A DNA stretch of 64,000 nt from Alligator mississippiensis (Eukaryota > Chordata > Crocodylia > Alligatoridae), in assembly GCF_030867095.1 (NCBI RefSeq), contig NC_081828.1, positions 4,160,001 through 4,224,000 of the forward strand, read 5' to 3'. Every line of letters begins with the position of its first letter. Within the stretch, counting starts at the first letter, position 1. The translations under genes and the position numbers were made by a program. Shown here piece by piece: positions 20,344 to 33,849 of this stretch. The notes below the pieces were generated by a model. That model did not search any database. It was not told the origin of the DNA and was given only the letters and a program-made list of their open reading frames with translations.

Positions 20344-22060
20344 TTTAAGTCACCCAAACTCTGGTCTCAGTTACCTACCTTGGCCAACAGTGAGTACAGC
20401 CGCTGCAGCAGCCTATGCAGTGAGTGGCCCACGGCCAGTCATCCATGCGGTATATGTGGCCCCCCGCCACCCAGATTTCAGATACGCTGTGGTCTAAGTA
20501 AAACAGGCAAAACAAAAGCAGCCTTATCCTCCCATCCCAATCCTCCACTGAAGGTAAACTGAGGCACGGAGCAATGAGGACAGCTCACTTAAGGTCCCAG
20601 AAGTTCATGGCTCAACTAAAGAAATCTGCTCAGATGTGCATCCCAATCCAATATTTTGACCTGTCTTCCCCAAGAAGCAGCGCTCTCCAGCTTACCATCA
20701 ATGAATGCATACGAACAGCCTTGGTGAATCACATGAGAGAAGGGTAATGTATTATTTTTAGCAGCTTTCTGGCTCAAAGACGGCGAAAGAAATCTTTTCT
20801 CCAGGCTGGGTGGTAATAACAAAAACAGAGCCCATCAGAAACCATGGCACAGATGCATTCAAGTTGGGTTCTTTTCTTTCTTTTTTCTTTTTTTTTTTTT
20901 TTGCAAATGAATATGCTCTCCGGGTCCTGTGCTCTCTGCTCGAATAAAACCATTATCAACCCCATGTTCTTTACACAAGCAGATGCACAAATTTAATTAG
21001 TACAATTAGTCCTAATAATACACTTCTGCTCTTACAGCTGTAAGAATATAGTCACCGGGTATGAAAAGCCTGTCTCTGTGCATATGTACCAAAGAAGAGA
21101 TGCAACCTATTTCCAACCCCCCATCTTCCCTTCCAGAGGTTTGATTTTTTTCTGGGAAGTCCAGGAAGGTCCCCTCTCTTTTCTGGATCGCACCCAATTA
21201 TTGCCATCGAATAAAGCTGCAATGTTTCTCCTGATGGACAAGAAGGGGGATCTCTGAATCTTTGATGCACTGAACCAATTACTCAAACAGGTCTAGGGGT
21301 AGGGGTCTTGTTACTGCCTTTATTACTTGAGGCATAAATGATATGGCCCGTGGTCAGCCACTTTGGCGTGGTCAAGGTCACAGCAGTGCTAGATGCCACT
21401 CAGCAGGGGGAGGTGCTGGCACCATCAGCTGTGAAGGGGTTAATACAACAGCTGCCAACTTCACCTGCCCCTGCTGCAGCTGCGACCCAAATCCTTTGCC
21501 AAGGACAACGGGCAAAGGTAAATTTGGGGGTGAAAACCACAGCGAGGAGGGGAGCAACACTGGGCAGCTGCTCTGTGAACCCCTCTAGCTGCTGGATGTG
21601 CCAACACCTCCTGCCCGGCAGCTTTGTGATGCCCTCTCTCTTAGTCTATGCCCAGACCTCATGCTCCACTCACCCACCCCAAGCTACAAAAGGACAAAAA
21701 CACAGTGAACCAGTATAACTGTCCACACAAGGGTCTTGTAGTGGTGCTATGCTAGTGGCTAAAATCCCAGCACACACAGAAGAGGTGCAATGAAGCTGCC
21801 AAGTGCCTGGGTCCGTGCCTGGTCACTCCATCATAGTTATATGCCTGCGAAGCAGACTAATGCTCACCTTTGAAAATCCTTCCATCGCCTTCCTCAAACA
21901 GGAGGAAAAGAGGGGGTTGTATTTCTGGTGTACAAGCAGTAAGAAAACCACATGGAATAAAAACCACAGAGGCAACCTTCAATCTATCATCACTAATGCT
22001 GCAAAAGGGAGAGCTTTATTTTTGCATCTGAATATCTTTTTAGGCTCGGAGATTGCATTT
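20344..22060. other. Unassigned spacer with a pyrimidine tract
   Basis: No exon recognised. A T-rich/TC tract lies at about 20873-20902. Overlapping ORFs up to 126 codons around 21340-21720 have no recognisable family. Confidence 0.4.
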
Positions 22061-22064
22061 CCCT

Positions 22065-22235
22065 CCAGCGGTGGTGCAAGCACCTACTCTGGACTCTTTT
22101 AAGACACATTTGGATGCTTATCTTGCTGGGATCCCGTGACCCTAGCTGACTTCCTGCCCTTTGGGCGGGGGGCTGGACTCGATGATCTTCTGAGGTCCCT
22201 TCCAGCCCGAATATCTATGAAATCTATGAAATTTG
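22065..22235 (+). mobile_element. CR1 LINE 3' tail
   Basis: Contains a decayed CR1 C-terminus (ccagcggtggtgcaagcacc), the UTR block gggctggactcgatgatctt plus gaggtcccttccagccc, and the tail atctatgaaatctatga. Confidence 0.88.
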
Positions 22236-23887
22236 TAAGCTCTTTTGGGCGCCATGGGACCTCTTATCAAGTGAAGAGTGTACAAAAGCAAGCTGGAGGA
22301 AAGGTTTCTTGCCCACGCAGCCCTTGTGGTGCTTTGTCCATCCTTGGTTTTCAAGTGCCCCATGCATCGAGTCCTTTGGCCAGCTGTCTGTGGCCTTAAA
22401 GCAAAGGAGATTCAGGAGTCTCCAACTTCTGGAAGCTCTTCAAGGTTCAGGTGCCCCCAGTGCCCCATGTTATCTCATGCTGGGCTAGCGCATGAGATAC
22501 ACAAAGTACCCAGGATTGATGCGCTGGATGCGATATGGCCATTGGCAGGGGAAAAGGTTGCAGTTACTGTTCGCAGACTCAGCGCTCCAGTCCCTTAGCA
22601 ACTAAAACTTTGGTACCTGATGAAAAGATACCTGGCTCCTGGGGCTACCCAACTCCTGCTGTGCAGGGAGCTGGATGCTTGGAGAGTCGGGCAGCTCAGG
22701 AAGTCCAGTGCTCCTGCAAGTCCTGGAGAGTCCCAAGGCAGGGATAGTCGACATGATGAGGCCAAACACTAGAGCCATAGATACTGGAAGCCCTGGTGCC
22801 TTGAGGACTTGATAGATGAGCCATCTGAGAAGTGACCTGAAACCATTACATTTCTCCAAAGCACCTAGATGTTGACAAGTGCAAGTTGACTGACACCACC
22901 ACATTTCTCAGAAAATTCTCAAGTAGCGTTAGCCCAAAAAGAGAGGCAACTAGTTCAAACCCATGCATCCCTATTTGGTATTTTGCTTCAAGGATGAGCT
23001 GTTATTTTCTTCTTCCAACCAGAGCCCAGGGGAAGCAAGATCCAGACGTTGCGAACAGAATAAAACCCACTGAGACTGTTCCGTTTTACTCTTTACTTGG
23101 GGCTTGCTTTCTTCTAAAAGCGTGGTCTCAAGAGACGCCTATTCCAAAAGAGAAAAGCTGAAGCCAGGTCCCAAACAAGTACAAGCAGGATGACATACCC
23201 GTTTCGACAACACGACGCACCTTCCATCTAACTCGATGCAAATTGCTTTCCATTTAAGACACTTTAAAGAGTCTACCCAGATCCTCAGTGCCATATCTTT
23301 GGGTGGTAACCCCGCCGCAACAAGGGGCTTGGCTTGGTAACAACCTAGTGACGTCTTAGACTTGAGCAAAAAATTAGACGGATGAATCCCACTAGCAATT
23401 CCAATAGTCTAGCCTTTAAAGTGGTACGAACGGTTGTTTAGATATTTATCTTTGTCAAATGGAAAATTTCCAACAAAGTTCAGTTCAGAAAGGGGGGGCA
23501 GTTGGGGCATTTTTTGGCTAATGCATGCAGAGTAGTTCGGGCGTTTTAAAACAGGAATGCAACACTTCAACATTCCCGCGGTCAAACAGCTCCCACGATG
23601 CAGCACTCAGATCAGCCAGAGAGGAATCTGCTTTGCATCATGGGTAATGTAGGCCAGTCAAAGAGCCCGGTGCATAGGAAAGAAAGAGTGCACGTGATGC
23701 CCAGGCTACACCTGCCACGGGGCAATGTGGCCCCCATTGGAAAGGACAGTCTAATATTGAATTTTTTCTGAGCAAGCAGCTCCAATCACTTCAATGCACA
23801 AGCATTAGATTCAGCTTCAGATGACCTAAAACAAACTCTTCTGTTCTGGCATTCCCAGAGGAACACGGAAAACTTGTGCCAAAATCA

Positions 23888-23982
23888 ATGCTGACAAATC
23901 CCAGGGTGTTGCACACACACAATTCATCTGTTCTCATCTCCTGCATGGAGCACGGCGCTGCCCATCACACTTCACTCTCTTA
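23888..23982 (+). repeat. Direct duplication, copy 1
   Basis: About 95 bp (core cccagggtgttgcacacaca) that recurs at 24899-24993 with about seven mismatches. See the partner entry. Confidence 0.85.
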
Positions 23983-24087
23983 AGTAGTTCATGTGTTACA
24001 GGAATTGCACTTTCCATCGAAATCATCCAGTCAATGGAAATCTCCCACGGAACTCAAATCAGCATAGGCTAACCTGACTATGAGAGC

Positions 24088-24275
24088 GGTCCAGCACTGA
24101 AACAGGCTACCTAGAGAAACTGAGGCATCTCCATCCTTGGAGGTTTTTGAAAGCAGGTTAAGTAGACCCTTGCCTGGGATGGGTTAGTCAGGGGGGACCC
24201 TGCCTTGAGCAGGGGGATGGACTAGATGACCTGGTGAGGTCCCTTCCAGCCCTACTTTCCTGTGATCCTATTATT
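24088..24275 (+). mobile_element. CR1 LINE 3' tail
   Basis: C-terminal remnant (ctccatccttggaggttttt) followed by the UTR (ggatggactagatgacctgg, gaggtcccttccagccc) and terminal tgtgatccta. It sits between the two copies of the 95-bp direct duplication. Confidence 0.88.
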
Positions 24276-24898
24276 GGAGGAGAAGGCTAAAATGAAACAC
24301 CTTGCCCCAGACAGTCTGGCATTGATCCCAGTTTGGCCGACTTTCAGACATTTCAGAGACATCAAGCAAGAACCAATGATTGGCCAAGAGATTTCCAAAC
24401 GATGCCAGGGATTAAACATGACTTGCCAACAGCAATTTGTATCTGGAACAAGAAAATAAAGGCATGTTAATCCTGCCCGATCACAGTTGCTTCCCATCAA
24501 CTACGGCATCGTTGCTTTGCTTGTTCTTATTTCTTTACCCTGCTGGGTTTTCCTGTTAATTATCAGGCTTGTGATTTCACCCCATATTAAGAGAAGATTG
24601 AAAAGCTGAGAGAGATCTCATATTGCCAAGGCATCATCATTTTGTCTCCAAATCCTATCAGGCATTTACTTTTATATTATCTAAAGCATTCGTATAAATT
24701 ATTAAAACCCGAGCTGCAGTTGTCAGAACAAACGAACCGAGACAGTTGGGTGATTTGGTTTCCTTGACAGTTTTACCTACATCTGCTTTCTATTTTACTA
24801 ATTCACAAATGTCGATCTTTTATGAGTAACTAATTCATAAGGAGCGACTTCTCCCACTCATTGTGAATTAGTTACCATTTATTATTCATATTGGTGTA

Positions 24899-24993
24899 AT
24901 GCTGAAAAGTCCCAGGGTGTTGCACACACACAATTCATCTGCTCTCATCTCCTGCATGGCGCACGTCGCTGCCCATTGCACTTCACTCTCTTA
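24899..24993 (+). repeat. Direct duplication, copy 2
   Basis: Partner of 23888-23982, same orientation, start-to-start distance 1,011 bp. It may be a dispersed repeat of unknown family or a local duplication. Confidence 0.85.
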
Positions 24994-25599
24994 CCTCTGT
25001 GCTGAGCCAAATGACCATGTCCTTCCAGAAAGGCATCCAGGCATTATCCAAAGACAGAAAGGGGGAGAATCCCCCACTTCTAGGAAATTTGTTCCAGCAC
25101 TTCATCACCTTCCCTGTTAAAAATCCTGGGCCTTAAATCTCATGCGACTTGTATTGTTTCAGCTTTCAGTCGTTGGCTCTTGTCATGCTAGCTGACAGAC
25201 AACCCATCTTTTTTCTTTCCCCCTTGCAAATATTTGTACGCTGTAATATAAATCACCTTTCACATCAGATCAAGCTCTTCGAATCTCTCATTGTCAGGCA
25301 TTTATCCAGCCGCACGGTCGTGTCAGCGTCTTCTTTGGCCCCCTCTCCAGTTTTCAAGCCTCCTCTCTCAAACGAGGGTGCAGGGACTGTGTGTAGTGTT
25401 CACAACTCCTCTCATCAGTGCCACAGGCATTGGTAAAGAGATCGTCTTCTTAGTCCACTGCTGACCTATTCAAAGACTGTACCTCAACTTGCATTGATTT
25501 GCTTGGTCCTTGTCGGTCACTGCACCATCTCCCCTTCCCTACCTACGGTCTTTACTCTCCGCTCCTTGCCTCAAGGGCTTAACAGCGTAAACAGGCAAG

Positions 25600-25690
25600 A
25601 GAGAACAAAGGGCTGCAGGGAGGAATGGGAGAGAGAAGTGAAGTGACTTTCCCAGGTCCTATAGTAGTTCAGTAGCAGAATCACCAAACC
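25600..25690 (-). mobile_element. MIR-like SINE fragment
   Basis: agtgacttt-cccaggtcctatagtagttcagtagcagaa resembles the reverse complement of the MIR core region (AAGTGACTTGCCCAAGGTCACACAGC...GGCAGAGC). Short and diverged. Confidence 0.35.
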
Positions 25691-25894
25691 GACTTTCCCC
25701 CCAACTCTCTCCTGCCTCCTGTCCCGGTGCCCTCCCCACCAGAGCATGCTGCCTCCCCGAGCTCTCGAGGGGACCCTCCCTTCCAGGAAGGTAAATGCTC
25801 TACTATTTTCACTCCTCAGCCCATGGCTTGCCCTGCTAAGGATGCATCCAGTTTGCATGCAACACTTGGCAGCTGCCCTCCTGACAGCAGCTGC

Positions 25895-26010
25895 ATTGTC
25901 CCCATTTTACAGAGAGAGAAATCCTAGCAAAAAATAAAAAAAAAAAATCACCCAGCAGGTCAGGTGGCAGAGCCAGGAGTGCAGCCTGATCCTGCAGGCT
26001 TGTGCCCTTC
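25895..26010 (-). mobile_element. MIR-type SINE fragment
   Basis: cccattttacagagagagaaa, then cacccagcaggtcaggtggcagagccagg, closely follows the MIR core and 3' region in reverse complement. An A-rich expansion interrupts it. Confidence 0.6.
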
Positions 26011-26723
26011 CCTAACTCTCATCCAGCAGCTTTCTGTCCGAAGGGGATCATCTCGTGTCCCAGGGGAAGCCTGGCAGAACTATTCCCGTCTCCCCTAGAG
26101 AGCTCAGCACCCGGTGCTCTGCCCAGAAACACGCTGCCTCTGCAGAGGTGAACTGCCACCGTGGAGGCTTTTAAAGTGCTTTCTCTGGAGGGTGCAAACA
26201 GGCAAGTGGGACCAAATTTGCAGTGGGTGCAAAGGACAGCAAGCACGTGCCCCGCGGTTCTCCCGGACACAAGAAGCACTAGACAGGGAGGTGACTGGCA
26301 TGACCACAACCTTCCCACTTCTCCATGCCTTGGTCTGCAGTGTTATATCATCCAGAAGCAATAATGTTACAGAAATGCAGCGGATCTCAACTCAAGTGGA
26401 AGATTAGACCTGGTGAAGATTTCATCCTGCCATTACCTGGAGCCTGTTAATTAGTCTTATGGTTTCTTTTTAGAAAGGCAAAAAAAAAAAAATACTGGAG
26501 AAGTCATTGGCAACCAACTGGAGCTGCTGGCATCTCGGAGGCCCTCGTCCATATTAAGAAGCCAGGGGAAAGCATCCGGCAGTTGCAAACAGGGACGTCG
26601 AACACTGCACACCCTTGGGGTTGAACTGAATCCCCCATGTCCCTAAAACGAGGAGCGCAAGTTGGAAAGTGCTCTTTCGCTTCACCGAGTCTGTGTGTGA
26701 TGCAACACGATGCTGGGGTAGCT

Positions 26724-26737
26724 ATCGCCATGGTAAC
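26724..26737. promoter_or_regulatory. Palindromic X-box-like (RFX) sequence
   Basis: ATCGCCATGGTAAC resembles the RFX X-box palindrome GTTGCCATGGCAAC. It has no assigned target gene; a single motif can occur by chance. Confidence 0.3.
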
Positions 26738-26739
26738 TA

Positions 26740-29700
26740 ATCAAATCTCATTTTAATTTGTGCTGTGGAGTGAGAGACAACAAGGCAGGGGATGGCTCCT
26801 ATTCTGCCTAGGTCTCTCTCTCTCTCTCTCTCCCCCCACGTAGCTGTCTCTTTTGATTAAACACAGATATAACGCTCTAGTTTATTAGCAGTGTAAAGAT
26901 CTTGGGTGTCATTGAACTGAGCTGTGCATGCTGGGAACTGCAAAGGGCTCCCCAGGTACGTGGCATGCCAAGCCGCAGAAATGGCGTGTCCGGCAGCGAG
27001 CTAACAAGAGCAGAGGGAAGGGGAAAGCACCACATCCACGCCTGGCACAGCGAGGTGACGCATTGCTTCGGAGGGTGAATTTCCAGCCAACCTCCCACGC
27101 TAAGAGCTTCCCGTGTTGCTTCTGTAGCCAGCCTTGCCACCTTTGCGTCTCACCCTTTCTCATTCAGGTGAGGTCTAAGCAAGGAAATCAAACCTTGAGT
27201 CAAGGGAGCATCTTCTGTGCACTGGAGATGCTGCATCCCAGGGCATTCCCATGCACTATTACACTAGCAGGGTGCTGGGAAGTCCCTGGGGCCAGCGCTG
27301 CCCCACACCTCCATGTGAAGCATGGGTTGGTGCGAGGTCTCAGCATCAAGGCAAAGGCTGCATGGGGCCTGGTGTGGAGGCACGGGGCAGCAGGGATTCC
27401 CAGCATGCATCCACTTAAACTTATGGATGCACCTTGAAGATCCCAGGGTGGGTTTCTGTAGTCAGGGAACCCAAACCTTTCTCATTTATAGAGACATGCC
27501 TCGAGGGGCACTTCTCTATAACCAGGCAAAGCCAGGCAGATGTTGCATGGGGCTTGGAGGTCCCAATCCTTCATGGGAACTCCCGAGGTGCACAGGATCG
27601 AGCTGCCCGGGGTGGCTGGGCAGTGTGGGCAGGTCCAGGATGCACACACTCTCCTGCTTCAGAGCAAATAGTCATCCATTGCAATAAAGCAGCAGTATTA
27701 ACTCTTCCTTTTCCCACACCACAAAGGATAGGGATGTCTATTTGCTGATCAAAAAATGTTTTTTTAGTAATTTTTTTTATGGCAGCACAAATGCAACGTC
27801 TGGTGACATCTGTTCCTACCCAGAGAGTCCAATCTCCTATTGATGAGGATGAGTCTGCACATAACCAAATCTCTCCTGAGAAGACCTGAGCTCACAAGAT
27901 TTCCTTAACATCGCAAAGCAGATGCAGGGGGGGATGCCACATATGAAACTTAATCTTATTTAGGGGCCAGACAGTGACCGTCCAGGGACCCGCCACTGGC
28001 CTGGATCACTGCCTCGGTCTTCCAGGATAGGAAGAAAAAGTGAGGAGCCAGGCTTCTGAAGACTGAAAAAAAAAAATCCATAGCACACTTTTTTAAAGCT
28101 TCACCCTAATAGGACTTTCTCTTTGTGCAACAAGTCACATCAGTCACCCCTGGGAATTGAACATGGCCTCTCCAGAGCCAAGAACAGGAGTTTCAATAGC
28201 TTCATTGAAAGGCACAGGTCTACATGCTGGTAGCTGTAAGCGCCCCATGTCTGCTTTGGTTCAGACACGGAGAAGAAATGCTGAACATGCACTGACCCAT
28301 ACTTGCATTTATGCATCATAAAGGGAATTCTCTCTTCCTTCCATTTTGCAGAATATTAGAGCAAAAACGAAGAGGCACGAACGCCGCACGGACAGCAAGG
28401 ACTGAAGAACCAGCCCAGCCTGCAAAGCTGTGGGACTACAAGGTTATTGCTCATCACGTGATCATTTCCCCTCGAGGTTAACAACTAAAAGGAGCACTTG
28501 TGTATAGCTCGGTACTTCTCTAGTCTTAAGCAACTGAGTTGTCACAAGCTCAAAAAGCAGGGGACCCAACAATGTTCAAAACTAGAAGATCATTGCTCCT
28601 TCAAGATGAAGTTTGATGCAAATGATGCAATAGATGCTGAGAAAAGATAGGCGTTAATACCTGGCATGAGAATGAAGAGCAGAAGTATTGGGGTGAACTG
28701 CATATTATTTATTTAGAGAGAGATAGAAATAAGAGAGTCATGCTGTGAGCTGGAAGCAAGTGAAGAACAAAAGGAAAAGTGATTAGATCCACAGCTGGGG
28801 TCAATCCGTGTAGCTCCACCAAGCGAAGAGGAGAGTGCCACTGTACACCATTGACTCCTTGACTATCAGCTCAGGTCCCTCTTTGTCCATCTGCCATTAG
28901 AGAGCAGACAAGCCCAGGCACCCAAAACAAGTGTTTCTGGTTGCACTCGAAGATGATGCCATTGCCTTCCAACTGCAAGGACAACAACTGCGAGTAACAA
29001 CGCTCGGACATCCTGACAGCCACCCGGGTCACTCCCAGAGAGGAAATCTATCATGCAAGACATTTTTTTAATTCCCTTCACCAGTAACTTAAGGAGGTGC
29101 CAAAGAGTTGATGAGCCTGGTAGGACATTAATGAGAAGAAGCTTGATTTTAAACACACAAACCGCTAGAAATGAGTCCAGTGTGTTTGTCACCTTTGTGC
29201 CTGGAGATGCCATCTGGCTTGTAAAGCAACCTTTTCCTGTCCCTTAAGGGAACTTGAACTTGCAAAGAGAAGCCTTTCATTTTATTTGGTAGCAAAAGTC
29301 ATTAGTTAAAAAAGCAACACATCTTTAGCTCCAGGATGCAAGGCATAATCCTAAGAAACATCCATGAAGACATGTCCTAGATGGGACAAGAAGGGCCTAC
29401 CATCACTCTCTTAATGGTGTTAAGTCTTTGGAGAAACAGCATTTGTCTTCCCCAAGCGCTGGCCTGTTTGTAGCGGGGAATGTAATTAAATGATGCTGTC
29501 AAGATCTTTTCATTGTGAAGTCTTCCTTTCACACATGTGTAACACCTCTACAACACTTTTAGCTCAGCGTGCTGCTGCTGTTTAACTCTACTTACTTTTT
29601 CCGTGCCTACTTAAGTTCACAAGCAACACCGTGGTTAGTGTTTGCAGCTTTATTCCAGAGCGAGTTTGCTAATGATGTTCATTTGCGAGCAAATGGCTGG

Positions 29701-30150
29701 AAAGACAAAAGTTGGCAAACCACTTCCCTCATCAGGGAACACATCTCTCAAGGACTTGAACTCTAGCATATAGGATGAATAATTCATCAGCGAAAGAAAT
29801 GACAGCCTTCAGAAAGTAGTGGGGGAAGCATTGACACCGTCAGAAAAGTCTGGCTTTGTTCCTTGAAAATGCACCAGGGGATTAAACAGCTCAAAGAATG
29901 CATGTCAGGCTAAATGGCTCTGAGACAGCCAACAAAGCCTGCTGTAAATAATTGAGACCTGACTATCCTCTGGAACTGATAACTACACAGCCCAGCTCTG
30001 ACATTAATGGGGAAAGATGTTTTGAAGGTTGGGACAGTTTGGGGGATCTCAATATATTATGAATTCTGTTTTGTATTGGGGGATCGCCTTGCATAAATCT
30101 CTCAAACCAGGAACCATTTGCACTTGGGCTTATTTACTTGGCTGGATTTT
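26740..30150. other. Unassigned sequence with simple repeats
   Basis: A (TC)n run lies near 26810-26830. No exon, tRNA or confident transposon is recognised in the remainder. Overlapping ORFs up to 169 codons around 26.9-27.7 kb occupy a moderately GC-rich stretch in several frames, without family resemblance. Confidence 0.4.
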
Positions 30151-30160
30151 TTGTCTGCAG

Positions 30161-30294
30161 CAGTGATTCTCAACCAGGGTGATGTGGCCCGACCACAGGG
30201 AGGTAAGCTTTGCAATATATACATTAGGTTTTGAAACCGGGCATTGCCCAGTGATGGAGGGTTGTCTTGAGTCCAAAAAGGTTGACAACCAGTG
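30161..30294. mobile_element. Miniature hAT-like element
   Basis: Left end CAGTGATTCTCAACC and right end GGTTGACAACCAGTG form a terminal inverted repeat of about 15 bp in the hAT CAGTG style. Flanks gtctgcag and gtctatac could be a decayed 8-bp target duplication (5 of 8 positions). Confidence 0.55.
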
Positions 30295-31547
30295 GTCTAT
30301 ACTGACAGCTAGAGTCAACCTAACATTGCCTGAAAGCCCACATCTGCTCTGTATAAATTGCAAGGTCAACATCTGGCGGCAGCCTAAACCAAGCCTAGAA
30401 GTTTTGTTGAAACGTCTCGGCACGGAGGTTGACTTCTGCACCTTGCCTCTTCTCTTATCTGTCTGCAGCGTGTCTGGGACTTACCCATGCATGCACAATT
30501 TGATCGGAGGACTGGAAGGGAGCTCCCAAGACGTTGAATCTGGGTTTCTGTATTTATCCAAAAAGATTTCTTACACACTATAAAATTACAAAGCACTTAA
30601 TAAAGCATCCCAGGAGACACCCAGAGCAAGAGGAACACTATTGTCTTGGCTACTGTAATAGCAGGGAATTTGTTAGGTAAAATGTGCTCGGATGATGCTA
30701 GGAAGCCATCCCTGCCCCATAGTATGGAGGGAGGCAAAATCCACCCAACAGATCTTCCCAATCCAAACACAGAGAAGGAAAAATAATTCCTCCTGGCCCA
30801 TCCCAGTGAAGCCTTGAAGCACTGGGAAGAGACATCTCCCATTCTGCAAAGCTATCCACATGTATATCACTCATTTCAACCCCGCCATGAAGACACTGAG
30901 CTCTGAGCCTTGACCTTAAAGCCAAGCTCCTGAGTGCATGACTTTGCACTGCACCCCATTTCTGTTGCTCTGTTTCCCAGGGGTCTTGTATTTTCCCTGT
31001 ATAATCTGATCCTTCTCTATAAGGACAGCGCCTCCCAACCTAGTGCTCTTGGACCATCAATGGGAAAATCACAGTAAAAGGCACTTGCCTGATATAGCCA
31101 AGGTCAGACAGCCCCAGGGGAACTTCCAGCAGTGCACTTGGACAAAGAGTCTGAAATCTCCTTAGGCATTTATCATCCTCTTTGACCACCGATGGTCTCG
31201 ATTTAGGTGTCAGGCATTTTTCAACCCACTGCTCTGCAACTACTGCCTACACTACATTTCCGTTTGGCATACAAACTTCCTCAGATCCCACAAGTCTGTA
31301 TCTACTTGTTGCACGGAGATCACTAATGTGTGTTAAATAAGATGGTTGTGAAGACCGATTTCTGAACACCACCGTGTTCTCTCTCCCATCTCTCATCCCA
31401 TAAAAAATAATTTCTCTCCCATCAGACAACTTCCCTTTCAATATAACCCATTGTATAACCTCTTATTCCAACTCCTTACCCACCTTGCAGTTATACATGA
31501 AGTCCTCCTATAGCAATCCCATGACTCCCTGTTCCTGACTTCCAGCC

Positions 31548-31615
31548 ATTTTACACTGGGGGTTGGACTAGATGACCTCCTGAGGTCCCGTCTAGCCCTA
31601 ATTTTCTAATTCTAC
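31548..31615 (+). mobile_element. CR1 LINE 3' UTR fragment
   Basis: gggggttggactagatgacctcctgaggtcccgtctagccctaattttctaattcta is the terminal CR1 UTR and tail with nothing upstream, a very short 5'-truncated insertion. Confidence 0.85.
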
Positions 31616-32179
31616 ATCTCTCTCTACTGTCTCTGCACAACACAGACCTGGAAGGAGAGACAAGTACTCCAAAGACTGATTCCTAGACTGGCCCTTTAAG
31701 GATCTGATATGTAGGAAGCTTGAGTTCATGAAAGCTTCTGTTATATTTCCTTGATTTAGTTAGTCTATAAGTGCAAATGTATCCTGCCTTCTTCAAGGAA
31801 AAGTCAAGCTACATCTTAGTGCTTTGTTTAAAAGATGAGAGGAGCCTGAATGAGCTTGCATTTTAAAAAATAATAAAGGCTGAGAGGAGATATCGCTACT
31901 GCCTAGTAGAACCTGGGTAGAAAGCATTGGTTAAGCTGATGGCATAAGAACAAGCAGGCATAAACTGGCTGCAAAGAAATTTAGGCCAGAAGTTGGGTTT
32001 CTAACCGTCAAGAGAATGAGGTTTGGGAGTCCTTTCAATTATAATAGAAGAAATTTAAAAAAAAGCCCCAACAGATTTCTCTTTTTTTTTTTGAGAGGGA
32101 GCTGGATCATCTTATGAATGGCATAGTAGACACGATAAGAGACAGAGGACAATAACCACAGAAGTCCCTGCCTTCTGGG

Positions 32180-32400
32180 TCCATCGTAGATACTTACCAG
32201 GCTCTCGATTGCTATAGTATCCATCGTCTTCTCAACATCCCTGTGAGGTAGCAAAAGATTTAGGTTACCAGCGGAGACCTGAAGCATAAAGACACTACAT
32301 CACACATCACATAGGAAGACAAGAGCCAGGAATTTAACCCAGGTGCATTAACTTCCAGGTTCAACATCCTAACCCCTGGACCAGCCCCCTTCGTTCGAGC
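32180..32400 (-). mobile_element. MIR-like tRNA-derived SINE
   Basis: On the minus strand: tRNA-related head (GGTCCAGGGGTTAGGATG), then CCTGGGTTAAATTCCTGGCTC (B-box region), a diverged core, and TGCTACCTCACAGGGATGTTG matching the MIR 3' part (ACCTCACAGGGTTGTTG). Confidence 0.55.
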
Positions 32401-33709
32401 AGCCCCGACTCTTTCATGCTGCCTGGGCTGTCTTCCAGCTTCTGGGCCAGCTCTGTCCTGGGCATGTGAAGTATGCAGAGACAATGCACCAAAAAATATA
32501 AGTGCTGGTAGTCCTATGGAAACAGTCTGGTAGTGTCCAGCTCAATCCTGGCCTGCTACACTGAAAAGACTTTAAGTAGGTGCCATCAATGGATGACAAA
32601 TGCAGCTTTTTCAACAACTTTTCCACCCAGGCTTTTTTATATAGGTATAGGTATCAATTGGTTTAAAACGGTCTTAAAATAATTGAACTAGAACTTGCAT
32701 ATTTTTTTCCATGGAAACCAAGAAGCGGGAGGTGGGGAGGTGAGAAACCATGGAAAATTCCTGCTTTTGTGTTATGGGTTAAAGCACAGCTTCTGTTGCC
32801 GACCTGACCCCTGGCAGATTCTTCAGCATGGAAGCTGTGCAAAGGAATGTTAATTTAGTCCAACAGAAATTAATTAACCAGGATACGGTATAATTAACTG
32901 CTCCTGCTGCTGCTGCTGAGCTATGATCACCTTTCTAAGGATCTCGTAGGTCACTCCTAGTACGAGCAGTTCACCTTATTTGTATGCACTGGAGGCTTTG
33001 GGTGATAAATGGTATCATCAGGTGTTTGTTATAAAGCAGGATGGAAACACGGAGAGCTGATGGCTCTCTCAATTATTGGCCAAGACAACTAAAAAAGAAT
33101 ATAATGCTATGCCAGGATATTCACTCCACTGAGGAGCACAAAGGAAATTTCAGATTAAATAAAGTGAGGGGGGAAAACATATAGAGAAAAAAAATATATA
33201 GCCAGCCAAACGAAGGGAAGGGAACAAAGAAATAAGACTGATGAACCATGCAGCAGAAGGACAAATATGAATGATTACAAACAGTTTAATGAGATGCACC
33301 AAGATTTAAGCATTAGTGATGGGAGTTTTGAGCGGATCCCTCTATGCCCTTCATTTCCTCTCCATCGGAGCTTCTTCCTTTGTTATACGAGCTATCTTGC
33401 CTCCAGTTGCACCATCATTGTAAAAGTAATTAAGTTTTTGGAAGGCATCGCAATCTGCCATCTCCGAAATTCAGCGACACATGATCACCGAGTTCTCGAG
33501 GCACGGAGGATAAACGCGGGCTGCTCTTTCACTAATCATAGCACTGGACATTTTCTGGAGGTTAGCCCGGGCAATGGACGTCAAACCACTGTATTCTCAT
33601 CCCAACCATTACCAGTCTGAACCAACTACCCCACATTAATAGGTGAGATAAGTTTGTCTTTGTTTTTTGAAATGTCAATGAAATTGCCCAAAATTTCAAA
33701 TAAATTGGA

Positions 33710-33849
33710 TCCTTGGAGTCTCAGACCAGCAGAGACTCCCTGTGCCTGAAGAAGGGCGATTGCACCCAAAAGCTTGCCAAGAACTTTGTTTTCCAACTAC
33801 TCAGTTGGTCTAACAAGAGATACCACATCTACTCCGAGACCCTGGCCTG
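33710..33849 (-). mobile_element. SINE-like element, copy c (13-bp TSD)
   Basis: Flanked by a perfect 13-bp direct repeat, CAAATAAATTGGA, at 33697-33709 and 33850-33862. It contains the family core on the minus strand (gttagaccaactgagtagttgg, ggcaagcttttgg, cccttcttcaggc). It has landed inside an AT-rich stretch with repeated ttgccaaaat/gtttcaaaat motifs (about 33660-33990) that may itself be a transposon relic. Confidence 0.72.

Noticed and set aside
28146-28212. tRNA-like sequence with a B-box-like gttcaattcc
   Set aside because: No A box at the right distance and no cloverleaf could be drawn.
31025-31233. hAT-like element with ends near cagcgcctcccaacc and caacccactg
   Set aside because: Terminal similarity is short and no 8-bp duplication is present.
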